From: Saccharomycopsis fibuligera x Saccharomycopsis cf. fibuligera
Taxonomy: Eukaryota; Ascomycota; Saccharomycetes; Ascoideales; Saccharomycopsidaceae
Length of the DNA: 64,000 bases
Assembly (NCBI GenBank): GCA_001936135.1
Contig: CP012809.1
Coordinates: forward strand, 3,955,501 to 4,019,500
Direction: 5' to 3'
The translations under genes were made by a program, and so were the position numbers. The notes beneath the pieces were generated by a model that saw nothing but the letters and a program-made list of their open reading frames with translations, was not told where the DNA came from and searched no databases. Shown in pieces: positions 1 to 10,793 of the stretch (positions within the stretch are counted from its first letter, which is position 1; the number at the start of each line of letters is the position of its first letter).

Positions 1-804
1 AATATAGGCACCAAGAATTATTGACTCTAACCGAGTGGGCACTAATGCAGATGAAAAATATTTAAAAATTGGATTCTTGGCAATGGATTTAAGAATTATT
101 GGATCATGATGCTTTGTCTTGGTGTTGGGAACAGTAACGTATTTTTTGATCATGCCATTTATAAACTTTTGATTGAATTTTTTATTTGTATTTAATAACG
201 ATATTGATCTAGTTTGGATAATCTTGTTGTATATGGCAAAGCTTGCAAAGATCGCCGACCAGTAAACGGCAATAAATTTACCAAAATAGGTGCTCAGAAC
301 AAAATTTGTTTCAAAATCAAACATATCCTTCTTGTACCCTCGTGTCATATTGATATTAAGCTCAATGGGATTGTAAAATACTGTAGTAGTAGGACTACCA
401 TCAGATTGGTTAGTGGTGGCCGGATTCACAATATATTTTGACCCGTTTTCGTATTTTTGTAATAATTGGTCAATGTTAACTTGATACTCTCCAAACTCTT
501 CACAGTAGCTTGAAAACGCATCAAGATTGGCAACGAAAAGGTTGTTGTTGTCATTGCTGAGTTCTTGTAAACAATTCACCACCGTTACTAGTTTAGGATC
601 GTAGTAGCAGGAACAGGCCCACCAAATACCGGAACTGTCATCACATCCAAACATATATCGACTGACGGCAAATTGACAACCTAGAACTGAAGACTTGGAA
701 TCTGGACTAAGATGTGCCGTCTTATGAGACAATGACGATGCTTCGGCTTGGGTGGTAGGTATTATCGCTGCTACAAGTAGTAGCAATATTGTTAGCAAAT
801 GCAT
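1..804 (-). CDS. Ferric/cupric reductase (FRE/CFL family), N-terminal part, cut by window edge
   Basis: The reading frame is open from the ATG at 804 to base 1 (268 codons) and continues outside the window. Residues 1-20 form a hydrophobic signal peptide ending TTQA. A Cys-rich extracellular region follows, with N-glycosylation sequons such as NGS and NMT. A first membrane segment then lies in FGKFIAVYWSAIFASFAIYN, and a second begins at the edge after PTRLES. This order (signal peptide, Cys-rich exodomain, membrane segments, P-T-R-x-E motif) is that of the yeast FRE/CFL plasma-membrane metalloreductases. These reduce Fe(III) or Cu(II) ahead of high-affinity uptake. The haem-binding histidines and the FAD/NADPH domain would be beyond the edge, so activity cannot be judged. 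The family call is by recalled similarity; the exact paralogue is unknown. One CTG codon is present (V-CTG-S) and may encode serine. Confidence 0.8.
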   Translation of the reverse strand, partial: MHLLTILLLLVAAIIPTTQAEASSLSHKTAHLSPDSKSSVLGCQFAVSRYMFGCDDSSGIWWACSCYYDPKLVTVVNCLQELSNDNNNLFVANLDAFSSYCEEFGEYQVNIDQLLQKYENGSKYIVNPATTNQSDGSPTTTVFYNPIELNINMTRGYKKDMFDFETNFVLSTYFGKFIAVYWSAIFASFAIYNKIIQTRSISLLNTNKKFNQKFINGMIKKYVTVPNTKTKHHDPIILKSIAKNPIFKYFSSALVPTRLESIILGAYI

Positions 805-2382
805 CTGAGGTTATGCTTTGGATGATAAATCAAAGATTGAATAGATAACTGATAATGAGATATTGCTTTTGCTGTGACGATAATTTTGCTTCTTACTAAA
901 TCGTTGCCTGCTCTCAATACATAGTCAAAAGATTTGATAATGACGATACTGATGATAGTGCTGCGTAAATGATCGTTGCGAGGAGATGGTTCTAAAAACA
1001 ATAGCGAAAACAATCAAAATGATCAGCGAGTCAAAGATTCGGACAAAATGGTTAGCGGTGCTATTTTGCTTTGTGAGCACACTTGCAGTCTGTAAGATAT
1101 TCTTTCCACTTGCTTATATAGCGAAACTATGCTGACCAACAAGGCAGATCTATTAGAGCAGCAGTACAGTAGACAGAACAAACACACACCGGGATATATA
1201 TATGGTTATTTTTTGTGGGTGCGTTCTCAAAGGTCAACGAACTCAAATACGCTCCGCTCCCACAGCAGCTGCTAGTGGAAAAAATTTGCATGTGGGCCCC
1301 CGTTGATTCGACACTGGTATCTCCGGATGGAGTCTTGAGGTATTGGCGCAGAGAACGAGAGCGTAATGTTTTTACGCCCCCTTGCGGGCTATCAGACACA
1401 TTTACAACTATCTGAGTATATATTATAATAACCCGGTATTTCTTGCTATTGAATCTAGTAGCTTGTATGAGCTATGACAGCCAGATATGGCAGGAGTGTG
1501 GCTTTCAGTATATCTCCGTAAATCCCCTTTCAAAAGCAACAAACTAAAACAGTCAGCTGACCACAGGGTGTGCCTTAAGAGGCTTTTTCTAAGCATTTTT
1601 TTGTTATCGATTCCATCTGCGCCATCGCTTTTGTACTAATCAATCACTCATACGTTTTGTCTTACGGCTGAGGCTGTTCTGGACAAGACATCCAAGGGGG
1701 GATATGCTTCCTGTGCCAATGCTTTATGTTTTTAAGCAGACCCCTATTACCAGTTGCTTCTTCTTACTGTGCTGGCCCATCAGCATATAGCAAGGAAGCT
1801 CTCAATTTAAATGAGGTTGTGTAGGCTTTTGCAGGGCTTTTCCTGCTTTTCCTGAACGAGCAATTGCCGGTACGAAGGTAGCAAATATTGTAGTGGCTTC
1901 TAACTGTGTGGATACTTCACACACGTTTCATCGGATGTCACTTCATGACGTGAAAACTAGAGAGGCCACTGTTCATGGTTTCTCCAAGTGTGAGGTGTTT
2001 CCTCCCACAAGCGACTTCCATCCGTCTGCTATCAAAACCATCAGCAGTGCTGTTAATCAACTGGCGTCTATTGTTTGTTTTTGCTTCTTTTGAGAGAGGG
2101 TTTTCACCCATGTGGTCGGTATAATCATTCTATCACATGACTATAATCACATGACTATCACGGGAGATAATTTCAGCCAATCGCTCGTGAGAAAAATCGT
2201 CTTACTCAGGCAGCAGCAGAAAAGTTTCTCAAAGAAAGAAAACATTAATGCAATGATAGTGAAATAACCATACAAATCAGCGGTGAATAGCGTTTGACGT
2301 TTAGTTGCGAGAGAGAGCGAGCGAGCCCAGAAACTAACATTTCTATATTGCACAGCAACCATACCATACAACAATAACAATA
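805..2382. promoter_or_regulatory. Divergent intergenic region, ferric reductase / complex I subunit
   Basis: No credible gene is seen in these 1.58 kb; the short ORFs lack recognisable domains. The right end is the complex I gene promoter. It holds two copies of TCACATGACTAT (2133-2144 and 2147-2158) and a CCAAT box inside GCCAATCGCT at 2176-2185. The left part should hold the reductase promoter, with a TATATA-like stretch near 1113. Confidence 0.5.
2176..2185 (+). promoter_or_regulatory. CCAAT box (HAP-complex type) in complex I promoter
   Basis: GCCAATCGCT lies about 200 bp before the ATG at 2383. CCAAT is the binding core of the HAP2/3/4/5 complex, which controls respiratory genes. The same ten bases occur at 7743-7752 upstream of the other complex I gene in the window. 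Function is inferred. Confidence 0.5.
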
Positions 2383-2904
2383 ATGATTGCCAGCTTGGGT
2401 CTCAAATCAATTGTTCAACAGCAAAGAGCTACTGCCATCACTTTTGCCAGATGCTTTAGAACCGCTGCTCCAGTTGCCAATGCCTCTGTCGCCAGCGCCC
2501 ATGCTGCTGCTAAAGAACTCACCACCAAACCAAACCCAGACCCATTGCTTGCTGAATACCCAGACTTCAAGCCAGAGCTTTATTTTGACAGAGATCCATA
2601 CAACAAGTACGATGATCAGCAAAATAGAAGAAACTTCGATGAACCATTGCATATAAATGATGATATGTTGAACATGTGGTCTCCAGATTACTACCAACCA
2701 GTTAGTGATGCCACCGGTTTGAAATATAATGCTGTTTTCTTTGGCGGTATTGGCATCTTTGCTGCTACCCTTTACTATTTCTTTTACCCAGAAAAACCAG
2801 CTATGCCAAGAAACTACCCACATGGGGGTTTGGCTCAAGCTTTGGGTGCTAGTGGTGAGGAAGATGCTCCATTATATGCCGCAAGAATTGACAAGACTGC
2901 TTAA
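2383..2904 (+). CDS. Mitochondrial complex I accessory subunit, NDUFB8/ASHI type
   Basis: The 173-residue protein is a likely accessory subunit of the membrane arm of NADH:ubiquinone oxidoreductase. The N-terminus is rich in Arg, Ala, Gln and Ser with almost no acidic residues (a presequence-like region of about 40 aa). A conserved-looking segment with DEPLHINDDMLNMWSPD follows (around residues 88-104), resembling the recalled NDUFB8 motif around H-x-D-x-D-x-L-x-M-x-S-P. One membrane segment then lies near residues 115-135 (AVFFGGIGIFAATLYYFFYP), with a short C-terminal tail. The ATG at 2383 is the first one after the promoter elements. Saccharomyces cerevisiae lacks complex I, so the gene argues for a complex I-bearing yeast. 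The promoter shares a ten-base CCAAT element with the second complex I gene (6646-7596). Confidence 0.75.
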   Translation: MIASLGLKSIVQQQRATAITFARCFRTAAPVANASVASAHAAAKELTTKPNPDPLLAEYPDFKPELYFDRDPYNKYDDQQNRRNFDEPLHINDDMLNMWSPDYYQPVSDATGLKYNAVFFGGIGIFAATLYYFFYPEKPAMPRNYPHGGLAQALGASGEEDAPLYAARIDKTA

Positions 2905-3390
2905 ATGGGAAATTGAAGAATAATAAATTTATTTTATTAGTTTCCAATTAGCAAGCAATTTTTTTTTTTTCAAAAAAAAAAAAAAAAGAAATCATTGCGA
3001 AAGTTTACTTTAGCATCATCCATCAGCATATACTACATGGAAAGAAGTAAAAAGATCAATCAAGATACAAACAGCTAAAGATCAAGTAACCTTTTCCTGT
3101 ATTTATTGACGGCCTTTTTTTCTGTTTTTCCATTACACAACGAATTCAATTCCCTGAACCCCAGTCAAATCACAACTTTCCGCCTTTCTTAATTACTCTA
3201 GTAAAACTATTAATTCTTTAGTCCACCTAGAATAATTCATTACTTACAATTTTTTAATTTTTTTTTCTTTAATGTTATGTTTTTATTTGTTTCGGTGTGT
3301 TGTTTTATATCAAAACATTATTGTAGTGCATGATCTGCCAGCTACAGTTTGGCCTTACCATCTAAAACTCTAAATGCAAAATTTTATCCT
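2905..3390. other. Convergent 3' intergenic region
   Basis: This lies between two converging genes. It is A/T-rich with T and A runs near 2960-2990 and an AATAAATTTATTTTATT stretch near 2920, suitable for 3' end formation. No gene is seen. Confidence 0.5.
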
Positions 3391-4491
3391 CTACCAAAAC
3401 TTCAAATCTTTCTGACCGTAAATCTCATAAACAATAACAATAACAACATCGCAAACCATCTTCACCTCATCGGGAGTATTTTCCTTTTGCCTCACATAAA
3501 GAAGCTTTTTAGAAACTTCGCGTAGTTCATGTACCTCACCATATTCGAGCACATCAGTCAATTTCAAGAAAAGCGCCAAGGACCACAAATTCAAATTGCC
3601 TTTCATTGACTTATTGACTAATTTTTTCATGTATATTATAAGCCTAAGCACCGTATGGTGCGGTAGGGCTTGAAGAAGTGGCTTAGTGGGTTTATGGTTA
3701 AGCATGAATGCACGCCAGGCTGTGAATTTATCGGGGAATCGTGTGGGTATTTCTTGATTTTGGGGATGGTCATTGCCAACAGGCTGGACATGGCTGATAC
3801 TTGTGATGGTTTGACTATTGACTATATTAGCATCTATGCTGTCATTGGCATTGGCATCGCTGTCATTTGTTGACTCGTCGTCTTTAACTTCATTCTCTGC
3901 CTGATTTGTTTGAATCTCATTCTGGCTCTCCTCTTCATTGTTTTGTTGATGTTCACGCTGAATTCCAACTTCAAATTCTTCATCTTGTTCTCCAGCCTCT
4001 TCTTCTTCACCATTGAACAAACGCTTTTGTATTTTGAAATCCTTAATGAATTGATCCTTCCAAACTATAAACTTCTCTCTTGTTTCCTGTGTAAACTGAA
4101 CATCTTGTATCTCTTTAGCCATGTTATTCACCGCACCATCAACACTACGCTGTACCCCAGTATCCTGCTTCTTCGGTACTGGGCACTGATCGTCATCATT
4201 ACCATCCATTTCCACTTCCTTAATATCCCCATCGTTACCATAATCCAATACCACTTCGTCTCGACTCAATGCCACAGCTGCTGCCGCTGCAGCTGATCGT
4301 TTACGCTTATTTGCAGCAGCATGAAAATTCATCAATTTTCGCCTTGAAGAAAAAAACACTTGCTCACTGGATTCCAGCTCATGCCTCACTGATGATAAAT
4401 AACTGGAAACATCGACATAGTTAAAGTTTTCTTCACTGGTAGTGAGCGGTGGCTTATATTCGAAAGGGAGTACTTGTTTTTGGGCATCCAT
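3391..4491 (-). CDS. BRR1: Gemin2/Brr1-like snRNP assembly factor
   Basis: This 366-residue protein likely acts in spliceosomal snRNP biogenesis, as Gemin2 (SIP1) does in animals and Brr1 in S. cerevisiae. The N-terminus (VLPFEYKPPLTT, then YLSSVRHELESSE) resembles the Gemin2 N-terminal motif of Leu-Pro, Pro-Pro and a VR-x-E helix. The C-terminal third has the helical SIP1 pattern: W..FML.H.P...LLQ, a helix ending in NLWSLALFLKLTDVLEYGEVHELREVS, and a final helical segment. The middle (about residues 95-235) is acidic, Gln/Asn/Glu-rich and poorly conserved. I start it at the ATG at 4491; an in-frame TTG six bases upstream is not a likely start. Assignment rests on recalled motifs, so the Brr1 symbol is provisional. 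Confidence 0.65.
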   Translation of the reverse strand: MDAQKQVLPFEYKPPLTTSEENFNYVDVSSYLSSVRHELESSEQVFFSSRRKLMNFHAAANKRKRSAAAAAAVALSRDEVVLDYGNDGDIKEVEMDGNDDDQCPVPKKQDTGVQRSVDGAVNNMAKEIQDVQFTQETREKFIVWKDQFIKDFKIQKRLFNGEEEEAGEQDEEFEVGIQREHQQNNEEESQNEIQTNQAENEVKDDESTNDSDANANDSIDANIVNSQTITSISHVQPVGNDHPQNQEIPTRFPDKFTAWRAFMLNHKPTKPLLQALPHHTVLRLIIYMKKLVNKSMKGNLNLWSLALFLKLTDVLEYGEVHELREVSKKLLYVRQKENTPDEVKMVCDVVIVIVYEIYGQKDLKFW

Positions 4492-4961
4492 AATCAATAT
4501 TTTCAGCGTTTTAATGATATGGCTGCTGGTTTACAATTCTGGTGAACTTGACAATTGATTAAGATAATATTCAAAGATTGAGAGTATATGAGTTACCACC
4601 AGCTAAGCCAAAAAAGAAAGAAAAAAAAATCTCGTATATGGATAGGGGGGTTTTTTTTTTTCAAAATCTTGATAGACTTTCATGGGCTCTACATCATCTC
4701 CAAAAATACCCCATCGATGCCCTGCTGCATCCCCCAAAAGACAATTTTTTTTTCTTACTGTCTGCAGTCTACGCTAAGCTGTTCACGTGATAATACAAGT
4801 TAATCTCGCTCTCGATCGAGAGCAGGAAAATTGCACTTTGAGCTTGGTCACTGTAATGGGCAATATTTGCTGCTGCTGTCAAGTTATCGCATCAACAATA
4901 AATTGGTTATCTCTTACTAAAGCTCAATTATATCAGGTATATCAATCATACATATAATAAA
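4492..4961. promoter_or_regulatory. Divergent promoter with palindromic TCACGTGA
   Basis: This 470-bp region separates the Gemin2-like gene (minus) from the Asterix-type gene (plus). It contains the eight-base palindrome TCACGTGA at 4783-4790, a Cbf1-type E-box, about 170 bp before the ATG at 4962. T and A runs lie near 4620-4665 and 4745. No gene is seen. Confidence 0.5.
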
Positions 4962-5808
4962 ATGCCGCTTCCTGTGAAACGCGAAGACCTCGTGGTTAAG
5001 TATGTTCTGACATATTATGTTGCTACGTTTTGTTCGTTGTTAACTGTCATTTATGAGCTTGGGCTTCTGCAGCATGGATGAATTGTTATCTGACTGGCTG
5101 GATAGTATAATAGGCTGATGAATAATCACGAATGTACCTGTTCACCTTCCAATCAGAGCTATTCGCATTTGCCATAACATCAAATCATGAATCTATTGAG
5201 CCTGTAACATTAATTCAACTACTGTCTTTTCCATAATTGCTCAACATAAAACTAACAATATTTTTCATTTGATATAGATACACTCATGTTCCTCAAATCC
5301 CAAAAAACCCACCAACGGGAATGATTGCTCAAACATTACCAATGGCCGCCATGTTTTTGAGAAATAAGATGCTTAGTTGGGTAGCTTTTTCCATCTGTTT
5401 GCAACACTACTTGAATTATCGTAATGTGCCTCTTTCTGAAGATGGTAATTCTCCATTATTGAGTTTGGTTCTTGCTGCTATGGGAGTCTTCACCGCTTAT
5501 ATGGATGTATGTATTGGACTGTTATTGTTATTGTTGTCATTTTTGAATTTTTGTTAATGGCCTTTTCCCTTTTTTTCTTCTTTTTTTCTTTTTTCGTTCC
5601 ACTTTATTTTGGGTTGTTTTCGAAAAGAGAGAAACTCTCCCATCTAAAAACAACGCAATATCATTACTTCAGTTAAAGCCTGAATACTAACAGCCAATTC
5701 TAGATCTTTATTCCATCACCCCAAACACAAGCAAAAAGCAGTAGTGAAAAAATAATTGAATCTGCAACTACAGTAGTATCAAGCGTGGTTCAAACCGCTA
5801 CCAAATAA
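4962..5808 (+). CDS. Asterix/UPF0139-family small ER membrane protein, three exons
   Basis: Exons are 4962-4999, 5278-5506 and 5704-5808. Both introns begin GTATGT. Intron 1 ends ATATAG after an AACTAAC branch site near 5251-5257, and intron 2 ends TAG after TACTAAC at 5685-5691. Joining them gives a 123-residue protein. It opens MPLPVKREDLVVKYTHVP, has a conserved-looking NPPTGMIAQTLPMAAMFLRNKMLSWVAF segment, and then two or three hydrophobic segments (about residues 30-90). Metazoan Asterix (WDR83OS), a subunit of the PAT complex that chaperones multipass membrane proteins in the ER, has the same layout: a basic N-terminus with a YKPP-like motif, then a G-M and three short membrane helices at about 106 aa. 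The C-terminal Ser/Thr/Val tail is not conserved as far as I recall. The gene model is strong; the family call is moderate. Confidence 0.7.
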
Positions 5809-6645
5809 TTTTGAATTTTCGAATATCCATAGTTATTATTTTGTTTTTGTGCTATTGTTTGTTTTTGTACTGTTGAATACTTGAATTATTTTTGGTCTTT
5901 TGCTACTCATCTCTGCAAATTGTCTTTTCTGAAAAAACAACTGGGAGACTTGTAAGGTTTTGTATTTCTAGAAATGTGACCATGTATTATTGAGGTTTCG
6001 CTCGAGTGGCGATATGATACTCAATAGCAAGACTCGAAACTTTATTCTAAGCCAAACTCAAAGATATGAGAGGACACCAATACATTTCACTCATTTAAGC
6101 GAAACGTATGTAAACTAGCAAATGCCTACTGTTTATGGGTCGGGCTAATTGGCTTCGTCGTCATACTAGTATCCCACAATGTCCCCATTTGTAGCAGCTT
6201 CAACGAAAGTGACAGCGGCAAAATTCGGGGCAAGAGTGATTGTTTCCACTACACATTAAGATTGCCAGGACAACTACAATTTTAAACAAAGAAAAAAGAA
6301 TTTTTTTTCTTTCATGAAAGCAATGTATTGATATAACATAACTTGCAAACACATTAATAGTAAGCAAAAAACAAAAAACCTTGATAAGAAAAGATGAAAA
6401 AATGATAATAAAAACAGAAAATGATAATAATATAGTGAAAGTAATGTTAATGTAAATGTAAAAGATGTGATTTAATGCCAGCTTTAACAATTTTTACACT
6501 GCATTTTGGATCTGCTCTTACTATTTGTAGTGGGCTTTTTTTTTTTGTTTTTTATACTAGAAATCCCACTTGGCTTGACGCAAATCTGACTTGACCCCAG
6601 CTAGCCTAATGTTAATGGCTATCATTTCGTTTCAGGACTGGCCAT
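5809..6645. other. Convergent 3' intergenic region
   Basis: This lies between the converging Asterix-type gene and the NUZM gene. It is A/T-rich with T runs at 6300-6310 and 6537-6547. An open frame on the minus strand (6200-6490) is low-complexity Phe/Ile/Leu and looks spurious. No gene is seen. Confidence 0.45.
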
Positions 6646-7596
6646 TTAAGCTCTGTTTACTGGAGTGGTGTTGAAAAGACGACAAGGCAAGCCTGGACCA
6701 TATATACCATTTTGGGCTTCTGGCACAATCACCCATCTTCTACCTCTATTCAAACTTGGAGCAACAATGGAAGTACCATCTTTACCCAAGATTTCTTGCT
6801 GCACCACATTTTTTGGCACCGTTGGTAAAGTCTTACTCAACAAAGTAGCATCTGGATTATCAGAAGCCTTGTATGGCAAAAGTTCTTGTTGACCCTTGTT
6901 GCCAACGGAAATTCTTGGAGCATTAGCAGATCCGAGTTTCAAAAGACCAGAAATTTTGGTTTGATCAAATGAAGAAACTTGTGGATAGTTTCTACGATGG
7001 TCTCTTTTGAAAAATGGATTGCCGGCAATATCACCAGATGGAATAGTGTATGGGTCAGTGTATTCACCAGCTTTTGGTTGAGAACCTGGGGCTGGCACAC
7101 GGTAAATCGGGACTATTGGGTTACCACTAGAACGGTTAGGGACCTAGAAAAGATAGATGGTTAGTATTTGTGGTGCACTATAATTAAATGTCACTTAATT
7201 GAAAATATATATAACCGAGAATAATGGTAAATGTGATAGGAAGGAATGACAGTATTGATATTGATAATAGCAGATGTCAATGTCGTTGAATGTGGGTCTC
7301 TGTGAGCATTAAGCATGTTGTCAAAATAATATTAAAATTGGCATTATTGCGAGGCAGGATAGCTTCATTTTAAAAACATAACTCTATACTGCTCCATCCA
7401 TGGGAGAAAAGATCCCACTGCTTATTTATCCATTCCATTACATTTGATCAAATTCACAGTTGTGGGCTTTAATTCATCATCAGCTCGATCAAATAGAACA
7501 AGAACATACCAAAGTCAACCATTGTCTTAGCACTTCCCAAATCCCCTTGGATCCGGTAGTGTATTTCTTGTAAACAGGCACTGGTCCACCAGACAT
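6646..7596 (-). CDS. Complex I 21.3-kDa subunit (NUZM / NDUFA7-like), two exons
   Basis: Exon 1 is 7596-7510 and exon 2 is 7143-6646. The intron (7509-7144) starts GTATGT, has TACTAAC on the minus strand at 7166-7160, and ends CTAG. The joined product is 194 aa. It begins MSGGPVPVYKKYTTGSKGIWE, close to the recalled start of the fungal 21.3-kDa subunit (NUZM), and continues into VPNRSSGNPIVPIYRVPAPG. The remainder is Pro/Asn/Gly-rich without a membrane helix, as expected for a peripheral accessory subunit related to NDUFA7 (B14.5a). Without the first exon the gene would be misread as a 150-aa ORF. GCCAATCGCT lies 147 bp upstream of the start, as in the other complex I gene here. Confidence 0.8.
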
Positions 7597-9611
7597 CTTT
7601 GATTATATTTTCTTGTTCTGTTTTTGGAATGTGTTGTGTGTACGGAAGTACTTGTATCAATCTGTATTCAAAGGACTCTTTCTACTCTATTCAATATTGA
7701 ACTTCTGTTTTATTTTTTTTTTTTCTCTCTTTCTTGTTTTCGGCCAATCGCTGCGCGCTCAAAAATAATCCTCAGTGGGGCGCACCTCGTGATCGTGTGA
7801 CTAAAGCAGAAATGTACATTATTATACATATAGCTGGTACCAATTACTCGGTAATAAACAAAATCTGAAAACAAATATCAGCGTTATATATATACAAATC
7901 AACATTTGAGAAAAGAACTGCTAAATTTGTCACAACCGATCCGAGGACAGAAAACTAAAGTAACCTAAAAATAGGAAGATTGTAAATGATTATGGTAGTT
8001 GCCCCTAAACTAGAAAAACTGTGTCTATGGTTGATACTATCAGCTCAAAATTCTACAAGGCAATAATTTGAAATATTGTTTGAACAGTCGTAGCATAGTT
8101 TAAATGCATCTTCGTATGTTTATGGATCAGCGGATTAAGCAACTGCTATTTAATTAACAGACTAGTGAGAGGGAGGGGGTCGAATAAAGTTGAGGGAATT
8201 TTTGCAATATTGTAATAATGCTAATGAAAGCATAAAAATTATGTCCTCCTAAGCCAGAATCAAATAAAACCACTTCAACTAGTCTTTGGCTATAGCCTTA
8301 ATATAAGCCCTACATGACTTTATATAAAATTAAGTTTAAATAAAGCGCCGGCTACACAAGACACATGTAAAACTAAATTATATTGCTTTTCCAGTCAGGG
8401 AAATACATAGTTTTAATAGATGCATCCACATCCATCTCTAATAACCGGCGTAGCATGGCTCAACCTTCTACAATACCTTCAACAGCTGGTATCTGATAGC
8501 GTTGATGTTAGCTGGCATTTAAAGGAGAAAACTAGCATTGGTCTGGATAGCAATCAGACAATTTCACATTCTACTTGATAAAAACTAAACGTAATTTTCT
8601 ATTTCTTTTTTTTTATTATAGAATTTTGAGGAAACCAACTATGGGCAAAGTCCACATGGATGAAAATTAAGAGTCTCCCTAAAGCTCATAAAACCAGCAA
8701 AAGGGCTTGTAGCATCAGAATTTGTAGCATCAGGATACTATAAATCCCTCTGTAACTTTTAGCTTCATGCATGTTGTTGATGACCGATGACATGTGTAAA
8801 GAGACTAAGATCGTAAGGAGTAAAGCCATTTTTGTATCTTGAAAATTATATCTCTAAACTGTTTAAACTGTAACAACGTTTTTGCAAGTGCGCTGCAGAG
8901 GCAACGCAATTTAAGATTTTAAAATTTTTTTCCACATCTTGTAATATAAATCAATAAATTAATAAATCAGTGCTCAGTACATTAAATCCTCGTACACTTG
9001 AGTATAGCCATTGTCTAACTTTCCAATTTTCTTCCAATCCTTTTCCTTTAAACATTCTTACTTCTCATTAAGTTATTTTTAGGATCACACTTTCCTAAAG
9101 ACTGTTTAATCAGGAGTGCCGGCTGTTTCTTTTACTCAAGTATATACTTGTCACATTGTTGTTTAATATATCTCTGTCAATGATATACATCTTAGCAAGT
9201 ATTCAGAAATTGGCCCTGTCCACCTAAATTGTCAATTCTTATCTGTTTGGTGTCAATGCCTTTATACAGCTATATGAAGCTATCTGCGTTGTTGTTAGAG
9301 TGTTTTCAAAGCAGTTGCGAAACCGCCAGCTGTTTAATATCAAATAATTTTTTGATTCATTGTATCACCCAGCAAGTGCAGTATATGCAATTAAACTGGT
9401 AAATGCGATGACATAAATTACGAAAGTGAATTTGACTGGAGCGACGTATATACGCGTATAAATAAACAGTTAGCAGAAGTATTTGAAAATTTTACTGAGC
9501 TAAACTACACAATTCATTTAGTAGAAAGAAACTACATCAAAAATGCAATAAGATAAATTAGACTAGGAACAAACAGTAGAAAATATGCATAAGGTATCAT
9601 CAGTAACAAAT
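7597..9611. other. 2.0-kb gene-free region
   Basis: This lies between the NUZM start and the TFB4 stop, both minus-strand genes. The NUZM promoter occupies its left end, with GCCAATCGCT at 7743-7752. The rest is A/T-rich with no ORF above 60 codons, no tRNA B-box and no RNA gene I recognise. A short direct repeat, TTGTAGCATCAG, occurs twice near 8707-8732. Confidence 0.45.
7743..7752. promoter_or_regulatory. CCAAT element shared with the other complex I promoter
   Basis: GCCAATCGCT on the plus strand, 147 bp upstream of the minus-strand NUZM start. It is identical over ten bases to 2176-2185. Its orientation relative to transcription is opposite to that in the first gene, which CCAAT boxes tolerate. 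Confidence 0.5.
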
Positions 9612-10793
9612 TCAAGCCGGCTTGGGTGTCGCTGATGGAGTGGGAGTATTGTTTGTGCTTCCGTTAGCATTTATTGTCTTTTTTTTGACCACCGGTTTGC
9701 GTCTCAATTTTTCCAAAGCTTGAGGATCAAATTTACTATCACACGTGGGACAAATCTCATTTTTGGGTATTTCACTCAACACACATAAACACACTGAGCA
9801 AACGTACCCAATATCAACAATCCGTCCAGTGGCAAAACACGAAGCTCGGAAATCAATATCATTATTCACCGGCAATGCAACATAGTTTCGTATACTTGGC
9901 TCAATAAAAAAAACCGTTGATAAATATTGAATTAATCCCTGAGGATTTTTCACAAGCAAATAAATACCTCCTGTAACATCAGCGGCCTGTTGAAGAAAAG
10001 TGGAATGATTTCCAAGTTTGCAAATGTCCATGGGAATTTTCATTCCCTGAGCAGCAAAAATCGAATTCATGGTAGGAATATATGACATGGAGGAGTCATC
10101 ACTGACGCTCATAACTAGCATTCTTGCGCTCATTGCAAGTCCATCATTAACTTGCCGCACTCTGTTGATGTAAGTTAAGGCTAGTGATAATGCTCCTGGC
10201 ATAGTGCTTTTCACTTTGGTCTTATCGGGCACTGTTTCATTGAGTAGACTTTCTAAAGCATCAAGGATAGTTTCATCAACAATTTTGAATTGTCGATATA
10301 TATTTTTGCTTTTTAAATGTCTCTTAGAATCTTGCTGACTTTCCGAATAAACATCGGGAGTCGGTGATATCGACCGGCCATCCATAGCATTACCATTACC
10401 ATTTGTGCTACCAAAACCATTGGTGTTTCCGTTAGTATTGTGATTCCTTGAAGCCGTGGCCGCAGCAGCTACTGTAGATGAAGAGCTTGCGGAAGTCGCA
10501 GCGATGCCTGTATTGATATCATTCACCGTATCGGGAGAAGGAAATAAATATTTAGCACAAGTGGAATGTGCAGCAATAACTACCACTTTATTAGAATTAT
10601 TAATTGCAAGATGTGCATTCAAAGCAACAACGATACTTTGTATCACTTGCTTCAAGTTTGCTTGATCTTTCAAAATTGCCCAGTATAAAGGATTGGTTTC
10701 AATAATTAGAGCAAGAAGTGATGGCGAATCTTCGGCAGCGTGAGAGCCTAAGCCGGGAGCTCGGGCGATGGTGGTATCTGCTATAGCGTCCAT
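9612..10793 (-). CDS. TFB4: TFIIH core subunit Tfb4 (p34/GTF2H3)
   Basis: The 393-residue protein is the p34 subunit of transcription and repair factor TFIIH, which pairs with the Ssl1/p44 subunit. The N-terminus (DSPSLLALIIETNPLYWAIL) is the start of the von Willebrand-A-like fold typical of Tfb4. The segments ARMLVMSVSDDSS and PMDICKLGNHSTFLQQAADVTGGIYL are the hallmark central part. Near residues 329-352 a C4 zinc-finger pattern is visible (CSVCLCVLSEIPKNEICPTC). A Ser/Asn/Gly-rich insert at about 100-160 and a basic, Thr/Pro-rich tail are likely disordered. The length is near the 338 aa I recall for S. cerevisiae plus these inserts. Confidence 0.88.
   Translation of the reverse strand: MDAIADTTIARAPGLGSHAAEDSPSLLALIIETNPLYWAILKDQANLKQVIQSIVVALNAHLAINNSNKVVVIAAHSTCAKYLFPSPDTVNDINTGIAATSASSSSTVAAAATASRNHNTNGNTNGFGSTNGNGNAMDGRSISPTPDVYSESQQDSKRHLKSKNIYRQFKIVDETILDALESLLNETVPDKTKVKSTMPGALSLALTYINRVRQVNDGLAMSARMLVMSVSDDSSMSYIPTMNSIFAAQGMKIPMDICKLGNHSTFLQQAADVTGGIYLLVKNPQGLIQYLSTVFFIEPSIRNYVALPVNNDIDFRASCFATGRIVDIGYVCSVCLCVLSEIPKNEICPTCDSKFDPQALEKLRRKPVVKKKTINANGSTNNTPTPSATPKPA

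Noticed and set aside
1127-1415. Overlapping ORFs on both strands between the ferric reductase and the complex I gene
   Set aside because: Under 100 codons, no domains, and located in a divergent promoter region.
5000-5277. Possible box C/D snoRNA inside intron 1 of the Asterix-type gene (TGATGA near 5114)
   Set aside because: No paired D box (CTGA) follows at a suitable distance and no terminal stem is visible.
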